From the NCBI GenBank assembly GCA_019973155.2, contig BPQB01000001.1:2418001-2482000 (forward strand): a DNA stretch of 64,000 nt, in the 5' to 3' direction. Below, one piece after another: positions 42,839-54,002 of the stretch (its first letter is position 1; the number at the start of each line of letters is the position of its first letter). The translations under genes were made by a program, and so were the position numbers. Below the pieces are notes generated by a model. The model ran no database searches. It worked only from the letters and a program-made list of their open reading frames with translations, and was not told where the DNA came from. The DNA is from Phanerochaete sordida. Its lineage: Eukaryota > Basidiomycota > Agaricomycetes > Polyporales > Phanerochaetaceae.

Positions 42839-44400
42839 ATGTCTGCGGACGACGTACACACCATTACTTCACCGCTACAGTCTCCAGCAACAGACAAGAG
42901 CGCTGCGACGGCGCCTCAGGACTTGCTACTCATCATCTTCATTCACGGGTGAGTGCTGCGGCTCTCAACCCCAAGGGATTCAAGCCTGAGGTGCATACCT
43001 TTCAAGATTCAAGGGCACGGATTCGACATTTGGAGAATTTCCCGAGAGGCTGCAGCATGTCCTCTCCGAGACAATAAGCAACGTTCACGTTGAGAGTGTC
43101 GTCTTCCCTGCTTACGAGGTGCGCTGCCTGTCCTGTCGAATTCGCAGCAGGGCACTCACGATGGATTTATACGCTAAAGACGAAGGGGGAACTGGTAAGC
43201 TGCAACGGCTGATCATGTGGCTGTGAATCCTGAACCTCACAGAACGCAGCTGTAATCCGATTTGCAGACTGGCTCACTAACCTCACGGTCGAGCGTGAGG
43301 TCGCCAATGGGGTGGGTGGGGGAGCCGGCAAAGCAAAGATCGTGCTCTGCGGGCACAGGTACGTCTCGCATGACGCTTTGTATCTTCCACCTTCTGAGAG
43401 TGGTCTAGCATGGGCGGCCTTCTTGCTGCAGATGCACTCATAGAATTCGTGCGTACACGTCCGGACCAGTCCGCCCCTCTTTGGCCCAACATCGTAGCGT
43501 GTCTTGCCTACGACACTCCAGTACGTCCCTCATAACCATACTCTGTGACTTACTTACGTCATTGCAGTACTTCGGCCTGCACCCCGGCGTGTTCAAGGAC
43601 AAAGCCAATCAAGCAGCGGGCTACGTGAAGTCTGCGCACGAGCTCATCTCCGCCTCGACGTCCTTCTGGGGCTCAAAGCCAGCGACCGCGGCGGCGGCAG
43701 CTCCGAAGGCGGCACTGCCAGCTCCACCAGCTGCTGCTTCCGCTGCCTCACCCTGGTCGAAATGGGCTCCAGCTGCTTTCGCAGTCGGCGGTGCGCTGCT
43801 TGCCGGTGCTGCAGCGGGGACAGCCTACTACAAACGCGAGGAGATCGGGGTCGGCTATAACTGGGCAACGGACCACATGAAGTATGTCGGGAACCTCTGG
43901 GACGAGGCAACGCTCAAGAAGCGGGTGGACGATCTCATGCAGATCGAGCAGAAGATGGGCGTGCTCTTCAGGACGTGCGTCTCTCACACTGCTATGTCAT
44001 GGGCGGACCAATGCTGATGCTCCTGCACAGATTCTACACATACCTCCCGTCGACTCCGGCGCACTCAACGCCGCGAACGTTCATGATCCTGCCCCGCGCG
44101 CCGTCGCACTACGTCTCGCACTTCCTGCAGGCGCCGAACACAATCGCGAGCGACGAGATCGAGGCGCACACGGGCATGTTCGACGCGAAGACGAACGACG
44201 GGTACTACGAGCTCGGGCTCATTTCCGCGCAGCTCCTCCGCGACGTCATGCTCGCGAGCCGCACGGGCGACTCGGATACGGTGCGCCGTACCGCCAAGCA
44301 CCCCGCGGGCGAGGAGGGCGTCACGAAGCTGAGCGACGACGAGGGCGCGCGTCTGGCGACGGACGCGGCTGACGCTGCGAAGGCGCAGAATGCCGCGTAA
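42839..44400 (+). CDS. Alpha/beta-hydrolase, DUF676-like lipase with membrane segment
   Basis: The ATG at 42839 begins MSADDVHTITSPLQ. DLLLIIFIHG|FKG gives the oxyanion-hole strand, and the nucleophile elbow GHS|MGG is split by an intron (GGCACAG|GTACGT...TCTAG|CATGGG) after KIVLCGHS. The continuation LLAADALIEFV and PNIVACLAYDTP|YFGLHPGVF fits serine lipases of the DUF676/PGAP1-like group. An Ala-rich segment WAPAAFAVGGALLAGAAAG is a probable membrane span. The last exon (FYTYLPSTPAHSTPRTFMIL ... DAAKAQNAA) carries PRTFMILP and a late His that may complete the triad. Likely a membrane-tethered lipase/esterase; the substrate is unknown. Confidence 0.85.
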
Positions 44401-44505
44401 CGCTTTGGGGGAATTGAGGACGGACGGTTTCGGTGTATGTATGTTTACATAGATGTATGACGGACTTGTAGCGTGCTGTACAAATGGGTATATATGTACT
44501 TTTCT

Positions 44506-45267
44506 TCACCGAGCGAGGTGCTTGAGGGAGAGTCGCATCGCGTAGGCGTCCTCACCATCCGCGTCTAGTCGGGAAAACATAACTGTCATCATAGGGCCTC
44601 CATTACGTGTAGGGACAGACGTACAGTACTTCTTCTCGATCTCCTTCACGGTGAAGCCTAGCGTGTCCTTGTACAAGGACAGCGCAGCGCGATTCGACTT
44701 CCGCACGTGTAGCGAGACGTAGGAGGCACGGTACACGGTCGCCATGGCTTCTTCTGCACAGGTGTAGACATTGCGGCATGAATATGCAGCAGCGCCAGAG
44801 GGGACACGGAACACGCACGAGATTGCACCATGAGTCGCTTCGCAAGACCCAGCCGCCGGTAGGACCGCAGGACCGAGATCGAGGTGACATGTCCGTGGGA
44901 CTCATCGCCATCTGCAACGTCCTCCTCCCTGCCGCACGCATTCACCCGTCAGATCACGCTGCACGCGGCCGGCGAGCACTCACATCTTCGCCAGGATGTA
45001 CCCCACGATCCGTCCCTCATGGTCCTCCGCGACGTACGACAGCTGCGGCCAGCTCAGCGCGTGGTAGAGGTCTGCGTGTGTGTTCGGTGAGCACAGGAGG
45101 GGCGGCAGGCGGTGGGTGTGCACGGACAGTACTTCATGGTGTAGTTCTCGGGCAGGTTCTGCAGGTTGCAGGCCTGCATGCCTGCGAGGTCTTCTACCTG
45201 GCGTTGGTCAGTCTCTTGGTGGCTGCGAGAGTTTGCATGGGCCTACCCGGGCTTGACGGATGTTCAT
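44506..45267 (-). CDS. naa10: N-alpha-acetyltransferase Naa10/Ard1 (NatA catalytic subunit)
   Basis: Starts [26 protein letters not shown] at 45267 and ends [11 protein letters not shown] at 44506. GNAT fold: [38 protein letters not shown] (acetyl-CoA loop RRLGLA), [40 protein letters not shown]. Naa10 with Naa15 acetylates N-terminal Ser, Ala, Thr and Cys co-translationally on ribosomes. About 160 aa, without the extended C-terminal tail of animal forms. Six exons; the AGATG|GAG and TCTC|AA junctions restore the frame. Confidence 0.93.
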
Positions 45268-45628
45268 GGAGTGCGAGGAAGGGAGGGAGCAGGGCTAGTG
45301 GTGTATGAGACGGAAGAGGGCGAGTGAAGCACGCGAGCTTGAGCCGCGCTTCTCGCACCGCTATCCCTGTTTGGCATGCACAGAATTCCGGGACGAGCGC
45401 ATATAATTACAGTTTCCGTGTCCTGCGAGACGACAGACAATATATACAGGGGAGTTGTAGTACACTAGGCGATGATTACAGAAGGTTCGTGGGTATGTAC
45501 ATAACAGAGGGGGCTGAGCAGCAGCTCGCAGCAAATTACGATTATTTACGCCAAATACATAATGCTGCACCAAACGCGAAAAGTTGAAACGAGGAACATG
45601 ACCATCCAAATTGCGTTCTAATACATGA
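45268..45628. other. Intergenic: naa10 promoter and GRR1 3' flank
   Basis: A 361-bp spacer between two minus-strand genes; nothing else seen. Confidence 0.5.
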
Positions 45629-48607
45629 CTAGTGTCCGGGCTGATCCATGGAGTCGCGGCGAGGCTGCGGTGCTGAGGGGCCCTCGTTGAGGTTCGGGTT
45701 CGACCCACGGCCAAAGAGGAAGGAGCTCGCGTAGTGTTCGGCAGCATTGATGGTGCTCCGGAGGCTACGCTTCACACTCCTACCCCTTGCGTCGACTTCG
45801 CGGCTGTCGGCGTACGCATGCGGACCACCGAGTGCAGACTGGACGGAGTCGTGGAGCTCGCGACTCGCCGATGACAGAGGCTGCGCGTCCTCGTGCTGGA
45901 TCTGTGTCCACGACGAGGTCGACTCTGTTCGCGGCGGCGTGCGCTGGTACGAATTCGAGGAGTCGTTTAGCACAGGGTAGCCGTTGAAGCCGTTGACTCC
46001 GTTAACTCCGTGGACTCCGTTGGCACCGCTGGCACCATTGACACCGTTGGTGCGATGGTCGTCCTCCACGATAGGAATCTGCGACGACGATCCTCCATTC
46101 GGCACCGCAGAAAACCGCGGGGGAAAAGATGGCGGGCTGGCAGGGACGACCATCGGCTGTTCGCGGCGAGGGGAGAACTGCCCATTGGTCCCAGGGCTAG
46201 GTCCCATCCCCCGCCCGTGTCCGATCTCCGCAAAGACCAAGTCGGGCGTGATCACCCCAGCCCGAGTGGAGTTTGCCGCCTCGACGTAGTTGCGAAAGAA
46301 GCCGGTCCCCGTTGAGTGGTTCGTGCCGCCACTCCGGTTCGATGCTGCATCGCTGGGCGCGGGAGAAGTCGATAGTTCTACGATGGGCTGTTGGCCGAAT
46401 CCGCGCCCACGTCGAGACGGTCCCGGGATGGAAGTAGGGCCTGCGGGCGAGGCATGTCCGGAGCTTCCTCGAGAGGTCGGTACGCTGCCACGCTCCCTTG
46501 TCATGAACAGCTCCCTCGAAATGAATTGTGGCGTTGCCTGAACGTCCATCGGGATGTACTGCTGGGCGATTTCGCGGACGGCGTGTCCATTCGCCCCGTT
46601 GCGCCGCGTCGGTGTCAGCTGAGATATCTGTATTATCGGCGCAACGTCCATGTCTTCGTCGTCGTCTTGTTCGTCGTCTCCGTCATCGATGACTTCCATG
46701 GCGGCAGTGTACGGAACGCGGTAAGTATCTTCTGATTCGTACTCGTATTCCGTTCCGCTCTGTTGTGCGCCGTCCTCAGTGATGGCGTTGTACAGATCTG
46801 ACAGGTAGACCCGCAGATCTGTAACGCCTTTGCCGGAGTACACACAGAACGTTGACCGTTGTGTAGAGTTGAATTCCTGCCAAGGCGGAGTGCCGAGCTG
46901 TTAGGTTATGGAACATCGAGCTGTACATTCACACTTACCGGGGGAGGTTCGCGGCAGAATTGCTGCAGCTCCGTGCGGCGAAATGCCGGTATACCGGTCA
47001 GACTCAGGTGTGTGAGCTTAGATAGCTTCTGTAAAAGGAAATGTATGGCGAGCACTGTGATTTGGTCGCAGTACGATAGATGTATGCGCTCCAAAGTTGA
47101 GTTGCCTTCGCCGAGCGCGTAAATTGCTTGGTCTGTTAGGTTGCTGACGCGTACCAGGCCGATACGTCGTAGTTTCGGCAGGGAGGACAGCTCAAACACG
47201 GACATATCCGTGAGCTGGACGCAGTCTGATAACATCATGCGTCAGTTAGAGCGGAAAGATGCCAAGGTGTGACTCACTGGCGAGGTCGATGTACCGAAGT
47301 CTGGTACATGAGCGGGCCAGGGTGCGCACGGAGCGGTCGGTGATATTACTCGCGTGCCCCAGGTGAAGATAGTGGAGGTTCTTGCCCAATGCGCAGATGC
47401 ACTCGACCGCGTGGTCCGTGATATGCGTGCACTTTGCGAGAACAAGGTTCCGAATCTTGGGCGCGACGGATACGATGCCTTCCACCGCTTCGTCGGTAAT
47501 CGCCGAGCAGGCTGTGAGGTCGAGGAGGCGTAAGTGGTCGAAACGGCGGGTGATGCGCAGAGGCGGCATCCTCTCGCCTAGGGCGACGTTAGAGGTGGGG
47601 AAGGGATTGGGGCCATCGATTTGGATCTCGTTCTTCGGCGGGGCCGGGAAGGCAGAGTCGGTGAGCTCGCTGCAGTGCGACAACCGCATTTCTCGCATGT
47701 TCGTCGAAAACATCCAAAGGTCGCGCACAGAAACGTCTGTGATCTGCTTGCAGTGCGTGAGGTCGATTTCGAGAAGCAATGGACATGACTTGGCGAGCGC
47801 GGACACGGCCTCGTCCGTGATGAGCTCCAAACCACCGAGTTTCACTCTGCGAAGGAGCGGGCAGTTGGCAGCTAGTGCTTGGATGGCTTGGTCTGTGAGC
47901 TTCTTGCAGCCACCTAGGTTGATGCCCTGCAGTCGCTTCGTGGAAGATGCAAGTGCGACGATAGCTCTGTCCGACGCCTCCCCAACTCCTGTCAAGTCCA
48001 ACGCGACTAGGTTCGGGCAGCATGGCAGGACTCTCGCAAGCGCACCGTCTGTGATGTTGCTACAGTTGAGGAGGGTGAGGCGCTCCAACCTCACGCATTG
48101 CGCGAGACGGGAGAAGAAGACGTCCGTCAGCTCCCCGCCCAAGTACGAGAAGTTGAGGCGTCGAATGAAGCGAGCGTAAAGGAATGTTTGGTCATCGCCA
48201 GAGAGTACGCGCATCATCTTGCCCAGCGTGGACAGCTTAGTGAAGTTGGGGCGGTGCCACAACAACTCGACTGAGCATTCGCACCAACTCCGGGAGACCA
48301 GCACGCAATGGTACAGGTCGCGTGGGGAGTGCAGATGCTTGAGGATATGGATGAGGATTTCGGGTGGCAGCTTCATGGCGTGTGACGATGAAGAACGTAG
48401 CGTGTCGACTGGGGAAGGTAGCGACATCGTCCGCGACCACTGGGCCGGAGAGGCGGCGACAGGTTCGGCAGGCGCGAAGAAGGTGGATTTGTTGAAGTCC
48501 TCATCATCACCGTCGTCGTCGGAGAGGGAAGTGTTGGACTGTGCGGGGGAGGCTTGCCTGTATATCGTGTGCCGCGACGAGCTCGAGGGGTGTAAGGACT
48601 TCTTCAT
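45629..48607 (-). CDS. grr1: F-box/leucine-rich-repeat protein, GRR1 type (SCF ubiquitin ligase)
   Basis: The first ATG in frame is at 48607 (MKKSLHPSSSSRHTIYRQ); the frame upstream only offers GTG. An F-box (MKLPPEILIHILKHLHSPRD) is followed by about twelve AMN1/GRR1-type Leu-rich repeats of the pattern CxxLxxLxLxxCxxITDxAV, for example LVALDLTGVGEASDRAIVAL and YLHLGHASNITDRSVRTLA. Two introns (CTCGCCA|GTGAGT and CCCCCG|GTAAGT) lead to a 330-aa disordered C-terminus ending RRDSMDQPGH, with an acidic stretch and NGVNG repeats. GRR1 recruits phosphorylated cyclins and nutrient-signalling factors to SCF. The long tail is larger than in yeast. The start is only 81 bp from a divergent gene. Confidence 0.92.
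45981..46052 (-). repeat. Imperfect 9-nt coding repeats (NGV/NGF units) in GRR1
   Basis: About eight units of Asn-Gly-x (NGVNGASGANGVHG-type) in the disordered C-terminal tail, formed from variants of ACCGTTGxx on the plus strand. Confidence 0.7.
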
Positions 48608-48688
48608 CGTCGTCGACAACAATGCGGGCGGCACGTGTGACGAGAGAGGAAGGAGGAGGATGAGCTTACGTCAGCAGGTGCCCTTGCA
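48608..48688. promoter_or_regulatory. Compact bidirectional promoter, GRR1 / uncharacterised gene
   Basis: Only 81 bp separate the two divergent ATGs, so both transcription start regions and leaders must overlap here or extend into the coding regions. Confidence 0.6.
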
Positions 48689-49381
48689 ATGGATGCTCAC
48701 CCGGAAGAGGACTCTGAGCCTGCGGAGACTGCACTCGGCATCGTTGTCACCGCGCCGTCCTCCCCAGAACAGAAGGCCCTGCCGCCACCGCTAGATGGCC
48801 ACTCACAAGAGCACAGCGACCCCTTCGAACTCTCCTTCGTTCCTCTCGACACGCTCTCCGTCCCACTTATGAGTGCCTCGCCCCCAGCGCCGCGTTTCAC
48901 ACCATTCGAGCAGGCCATGGCGAATGCCACCCTGCCTGAGCCAGGTCCCGCGTACTTTGCGGCACGACAGGCTCTCTGGAGGACCGTACCCGGCGCACAA
49001 TCCTCGCAGCCAACCACGGCGCCAAGACGGTCGAAAAAACTCCAGTCTATACTGCAGGCCGATGGCCCGCTGGACACGGAGAAATACTGGAGTGCTGGCC
49101 TGGAGAAAGTTTGGAAGGGTCTGATAGGTGGCCAGAAGCTTAAGGAGAGACTGCCCCTTCGCGACCTCGTGTGTTTCCCTCCGTCTATCAGCTTGCCTGC
49201 TACCTCTGACTATTTCTAGATCAAGATATTGCAAGCGGGATGGATACATGACGGCACTTGGCCCAAAGGTCAAGTAGCTCCCGAGCCAGACGATGAGGCA
49301 CGACTGGATTCTACCTCAGTTATCACGACCGCGGCGACGTCGCGCGTCCCAACGCCCCAAAGCGGGAAGCGCGCCACATAG
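48689..49381 (+). CDS. Uncharacterised protein, about 210 aa
   Basis: Two exons: MDAHPEEDSEPAETALGIVV to LKERLPLRDL, intron CTC|GTGTGT...TTTCTAG|ATC, then IKILQAGWIHDGTWPKGQ and the stop at 49381. The first half is Pro/Ser-rich and acidic, followed by FTPFEQAMANATLPEPGPAY and a basic RRSKKLQSILQADGPLDTEKYW helix-like region. I do not recognise a domain. The conserved look of the second half (YWSAGLEKVWKGLIGG) and consistent splicing argue for a real gene. It is divergently paired with GRR1, suggesting co-expression, but no function is proposed. Confidence 0.65.
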
Positions 49382-50233
49382 CCGCTCTCATATCGGTCTC
49401 GACCCCTCGACCCTTCCACAATTTACACTCTCCCTATACACAACCATGAAGCGTAACTTTGAACGGACGTGTCGTTTTGACCTTCGCGTGAGTACTCTGA
49501 CAATCACGTTCAAACCGTGCATTTACTAAGTCCAGAGGGTGAAGGTATACCATCAACCGCCTGGAGAGAGGCTCTCGACAGTTGCATGCACTGAATCTGC
49601 TGATCTGCACATCATCGTATCTGCTACCAACATTATACTTGTACTATAGTAGCGTCTAGGTACGATACCAAGACAGCAATAATTTATGCCCTTTGGCCTA
49701 GGGATTACGCACTCTATATTCACGACTGAGAAACGCACAGCCAGGAATATTTTGTCATGTGCCAGTAGCTATTCCATAGAATATCCGAAAATACTACAAA
49801 ATGACACTGCTACAGCTGCCAACTGAAGGCGTGTCTGGCTCAGATAGGTGTGCGCGTGCGCCACAGAAAGGAGATAGAGGGTCTGCCGCAGAGCCGTAGG
49901 CGTTGCGGCGTCTGTATGCCCTTGAGGTGCTCAGTTCCATCCTTGCGGTCACTCGAGAATTGCTTTCAACGAGGCTCGAGCCTGCAAGCAGCTCATCTGC
50001 ACTGCACCTTCTGGATGGTGCTGGGTGCGTGCAAGCGCCTAGCTGCCATATCGGGGCGATCGAGTGACCTCAGCCGGGGAACAGCCGCAGCGAGGCCTCT
50101 GACGCTCCGGCTCTGCACAGTTACAACACCACTCACACCCGCCCCGTCTCTACTCTATATTCTTGCTCTTGGCCGCGGCCTCCGCATTTCCCTTGGCACA
50201 CTCCGTCAATAGCACGCACATTTGGCACAAACA
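49382..50233. other. Intergenic, no gene recognised
   Basis: An 852-bp spacer between two plus-strand genes. The first 450 bp are AT-rich; the last 100 bp before 50234 are C/T-rich like other leaders here. Confidence 0.5.
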
Positions 50234-51120
50234 ATGATGAGCGGCTTCATGAGCTACTTTGGCGGGCGGCGCGACCCCAAGCAGTCCTCGCGCGATGCGA
50301 TAGTCACGCTGCGGCAGCAGCTGCAGATGGTCGAGAAGAAGGAGGAGTACCTTCAGAAGAAGATTGAGGAGGAGCTCAAGAAGGCGCGTGAGAATGCCGT
50401 CTCGAACAAGGCTGGTGCGTCGCTCTGCGTGCCGTCCCTGGCGCCGCCCGAGCATGTGCTGACGCCCTACTGTCTGCTGTAGCGGCGACGGCGGCGCTGA
50501 AGCGCAAGAAGGTGCAGGAGCAGGAGCTCGAACGTCTTCAGGGCACGCGGTTCCAGCTTGAGATGCAGGTCAACACGCTCGAGTCCGCGAGCTTCAACTC
50601 GGAGACGATGGCGGCGATGAAGAAGGCGACAACCGCGCTCAAGGACATCCATGGCACGCTGTACGTCTCCATGACCTCTCGTGATATTGTAATCTTGCTC
50701 ATGCGTGGCGCAGCACCATCGACAAGGTCGATGCTACCATGGCAGATATCCAGGAGCAGACGCAGCTCGCGCAGGAGGTCTCGGAAGCGATCTCGAGCAC
50801 GACATACACTGGCGTGGACCTAGACGAGGTGCGCACACCCGCGCTTTGCGCTTCCTTTGCCGCAGCTGATCACATGCACAGGACGAGCTGAAGCAGGAGC
50901 TTGCGGAACTCGAGCAGGAGGAGCTCGATACGCGCCTGGCAGGGGCAGACCACGTCCCAGTACACCATCCGGCAGGCAAGGTCGCTGCGAGTACGTCCTC
51001 CATATCCACAATCCGTCCAGTATTTATCTGACCCACACAACCGCAGAGCCAGTGCAGGTCGCGGAGTCAGACGACGAGGACGCACAGCTCAAAGAGCTAC
51101 AAGCTGCGCTTGCGATGTAG
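50234..51120 (+). CDS. snf7: ESCRT-III subunit Snf7/Vps32
   Basis: Starts MMSGFMSYFGGRRDPKQSS; five exons, about 225 aa. A basic N-terminal helix (DAIVTLRQQLQMVEKKEEYL) that binds membrane and polymerises, then LKRKKVQEQELERLQGTRFQ and NTLESASFNSETMAAMKKAT, acidic helices ADIQEQTQLAQEVSEAIS and DELKQELAELEQEELDTRL, and the C-terminal microtubule-interacting motif DAQLKELQAALAM. Snf7 filaments remodel endosomal and other membranes in multivesicular-body formation and are recycled by Vps4. The joins AAGGCTG|GTGCGT and ACGCT|GTACGT keep the frame. The length is standard. Confidence 0.95.
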
Positions 51121-51787
51121 CGCCTGTCGTCCTCTGCCCTTGTCTCTTTCATATCCTAGGAACCTCCCGCCCACACTGTCTCTTCCCGACTTCCCTTCAT
51201 GACGACGCTGCTGCTATTTTGTTCGCGAACCAACCGCTCTCGGGCCGTCTATATCACACCTCCTTTCTCTCTGCCACCTGTGTTAATAACGCAATCTCCG
51301 CCCCTTTGTACACTTTACGACACGATATTGTATATTCTTACCGGTGACGATTATCAATGCAAGACTGCAAGGCAATTTAGAAGACACGCGCTCGGGTGAC
51401 ACGCAGGCGTTGAGGCCTGCGCAAATGGGAGACGTCATCACAGACTACGGAACTGATATACAACCGGGGATTTGTACACGAAGGAAGGGGGACAATATGA
51501 GGTGAATAATTAGCGAGGCTGCTGCAAGGGAGAACTATGACGACGACGAAGGAGTCTGTGTACGTGCTTGTGGGTGTGCTTGCGGTGTGTTGGTGCAATG
51601 ATTTATGTAGGTGGTAGCTAGTAAATTAGAAACAGACGACGAAGCGAACGGGCGACCCAGAGAGCAACGCGCGATGCAAAAAATCGATACCGCCCAGTGA
51701 GAAGAGGAGAAATGAAGTGTTCGTTTGTCGTAGTCAGAAAAGCGTCCTCGGATGGGCCTTACTCGTGGGTAAGACCCGAGGCGGGTG
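51121..51787. other. Convergent 3' flanks of snf7 and the NEM1 gene
   Basis: 667-bp AT-richer spacer without a gene. Confidence 0.55.
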
Positions 51788-53333
51788 TCATGAAGAGAAG
51801 CCGCGGATGCCCAGCACGCGCCGAACGTCGTTCGTGAAACGTAACGAGTCGAGCACGGGGAGCAGGTCGAGGAGTGCTTCGTCATGCGGGTCGTTGGTCC
51901 AGCCTTCTATGGGGATGCCGTTCGCTGCGGGCCGTCAGCACCGGGTACGCGTGGGCACGCGCGAGCCACGTACCTTCGTTGATGCTATAACATATCGGCG
52001 AATTGTCTACGAGACAAACGCGCGAGAGATCCTGCTCGATTATCGACAAGTCCTTGGTATATGAGCCGTTCGGCAGCTGAGTGCACGACTGTATGCGAGC
52101 GTCAGGCCGGCGCCCGAGCGCATACATGCGTTGTACGCACCTCGCGGAAGAAACGTCGCCCGAGAATACCCCTCCCAGCGTCCAGCCAGTCAATGACAGG
52201 ATCGGCATACTCTTGCATAGAGGCCGTGAATATAACGAGCGTGTACCAGGCTGAGACCTAGAACAACGACGAGGGTGTCAGCGCACTGTCACCACGAGCA
52301 TACAACGGTCACTGCCACGAACCTTCCGGAGAAAGTAGTCAACAAAGGGCCGCTTGTAGACGTGATACAGAGTGCTGCGACCGCCGAGTGTGACCTCAAC
52401 AGTGTGTCCTGAGCTCTTGTTCCGGTGCCCAATTCCAAAGCTGCCCAGGACGTTCGAACCCATGCTGTTCGAGTACATTGGGCGCGATGTAGAATGGATG
52501 AGCGTCTCGTCCAGGTCGAGTACGAGCGTCTTGGGCAGCAAGTGCAACGCTGCCTTGCGGCCCCCGGGCGGGGGCGTGGACGTGCGCGAGCTCTCGGCCG
52601 TGCGTGCAACAACAGCCAGAGAGGCGAGGTGAGTGGCAAGTGATGGCGACGAGTCGAGCAGCGGCGACTTCACGTCGACAAGCGTATCCGTGCTCGAACG
52701 ATGCAGTAGCGGCAACGTGAGTACCTCTGGCAGGATTGGCGGTGGTATTGGTGGGGGCTGCTCGACTTGTATTGTCATGGGCTTCTCGTCCTTGGTCTCG
52801 TCCTCGGTCTCCTTCCCCTCATCGTCACTCGCGTCTTCCGCAGTAGCCTCGTGTTCTGCAACGACGCCGAATTGCCCACGTATTGATCGCCATACACCGC
52901 AGAGATAGTGCCAGAGCGCAAAGAGAACATGGACAAAGCATATGCGGTGGAAGAGGCCCTCAGAGCGCAGCTTCGGACGGAGAGCCTTCTCGGTTGAGGA
53001 GAGCGACGGGCGTCGAGACGATGGTCGCGGCACCGCAGGCGTGGGCGCAGAGGTGCACTTCGGGGTCGGTGGTGGGACAGCGGAGGAGGACGGCTCACCA
53101 GGCTGAACGTCCGGGGACGAATAGGATCGTTTCAGGCTCCATGGCGAGTAGGAAGCACTGTCCACGGCACCCGCACTCGCCAAGGACTTGGTAGACCATG
53201 TGCGCACCCGCTTGAGGGACGCAGCGTCCTGTGTTACGAGGAGAGGGCTGGTCTCGAGTGTGGGGGTGGAGGGTGGCGTTCGAGGCGAGGCGAGTACATC
53301 GAACTGACGGGAGAGGTATGCCAGGGAGTTCAT
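51788..53333 (-). CDS. nem1: Nem1/Dullard-type protein phosphatase (FCP1/SCP1 fold)
   Basis: Starts [20 protein letters not shown] at 53333; stop at 51788, about 475 aa. A long Ser/Pro-rich N-terminus contains a hydrophobic segment ([18 protein letters not shown]), consistent with ER/nuclear membrane insertion, then an acidic stretch. The catalytic domain has [13 protein letters not shown] (DxDxT, first Asp the nucleophile), [40 protein letters not shown] and [14 protein letters not shown], ending GIRGFS. Nem1 with Spo7 dephosphorylates the lipin Pah1 and so controls phosphatidate use and nuclear membrane growth. The insert between DLDET and YKRPF ([20 protein letters not shown]) is typical of fungal Nem1. 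Four exons. Confidence 0.9.
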
Positions 53334-54002
53334 GTGCGTTCCTGCGCCCGCTGGTGGCGTGGACTCGCGAGGCCCTGACGGCGGGGGTCGTGGGCGAGGA
53401 CGGCAGAGATGGTGGTCGATATGAAGGGACGAAAGCGTGCTCGAGTGGTTGATGTCAAGGAGCAGCCATGCATGGACTGAGCGGCGGGCGTCTAGGATAA
53501 TTCGGCGGCTTTGTTCTGCGACGCTCATGAGGCCTCCCCAAACAATTCCAGCACTCAAATTCCCTCGCTCTCGCTTCCTCTGGGGATCTCCGCCGTCGTA
53601 CCACAATGCACAGGGCAGCGCCCCCGGCAGTTCACGCGAGCACCTGCAGAAGACGGTCAGGCTGAGGATCCATCCGAGGGCAGCCTTCCGAACGTTTGTG
53701 TCCTGAAACCACTCACATCTCCAAACCAGCGCCGTGGCTGACGGCTGCGATGCTCTCAAACCCGTTCCACGTGCTCGACGCCTCCGCGAGAGCACAACCA
53801 ACGTGCGAGGGAGCCAGGGAAATTTCACAAAAGGGTCGGCGGATGCTGGAGATACGATGGCGTTCACCCTCTTCGGATCGGTCAGATAACCCAGTCGCCC
53901 GCCGGCCGCGTGTCCGAACACGTCCACGGAACGATGCTCAGAGCACTTTCGCTCAAGCCCTCGTATTCAGTGTGTCCGCAGAACCAACGTGCCACGTAAA
54001 GA
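53334..54002. other. Intergenic: NEM1 promoter and CYB2 3' flank
   Basis: 669 bp between two minus-strand genes; open frames over it are weak and lack motifs. Confidence 0.5.

Noticed and set aside
48632..48634. GRR1 start at 48634
   Set aside because: The codon is GTG; the first ATG in frame is at 48607.
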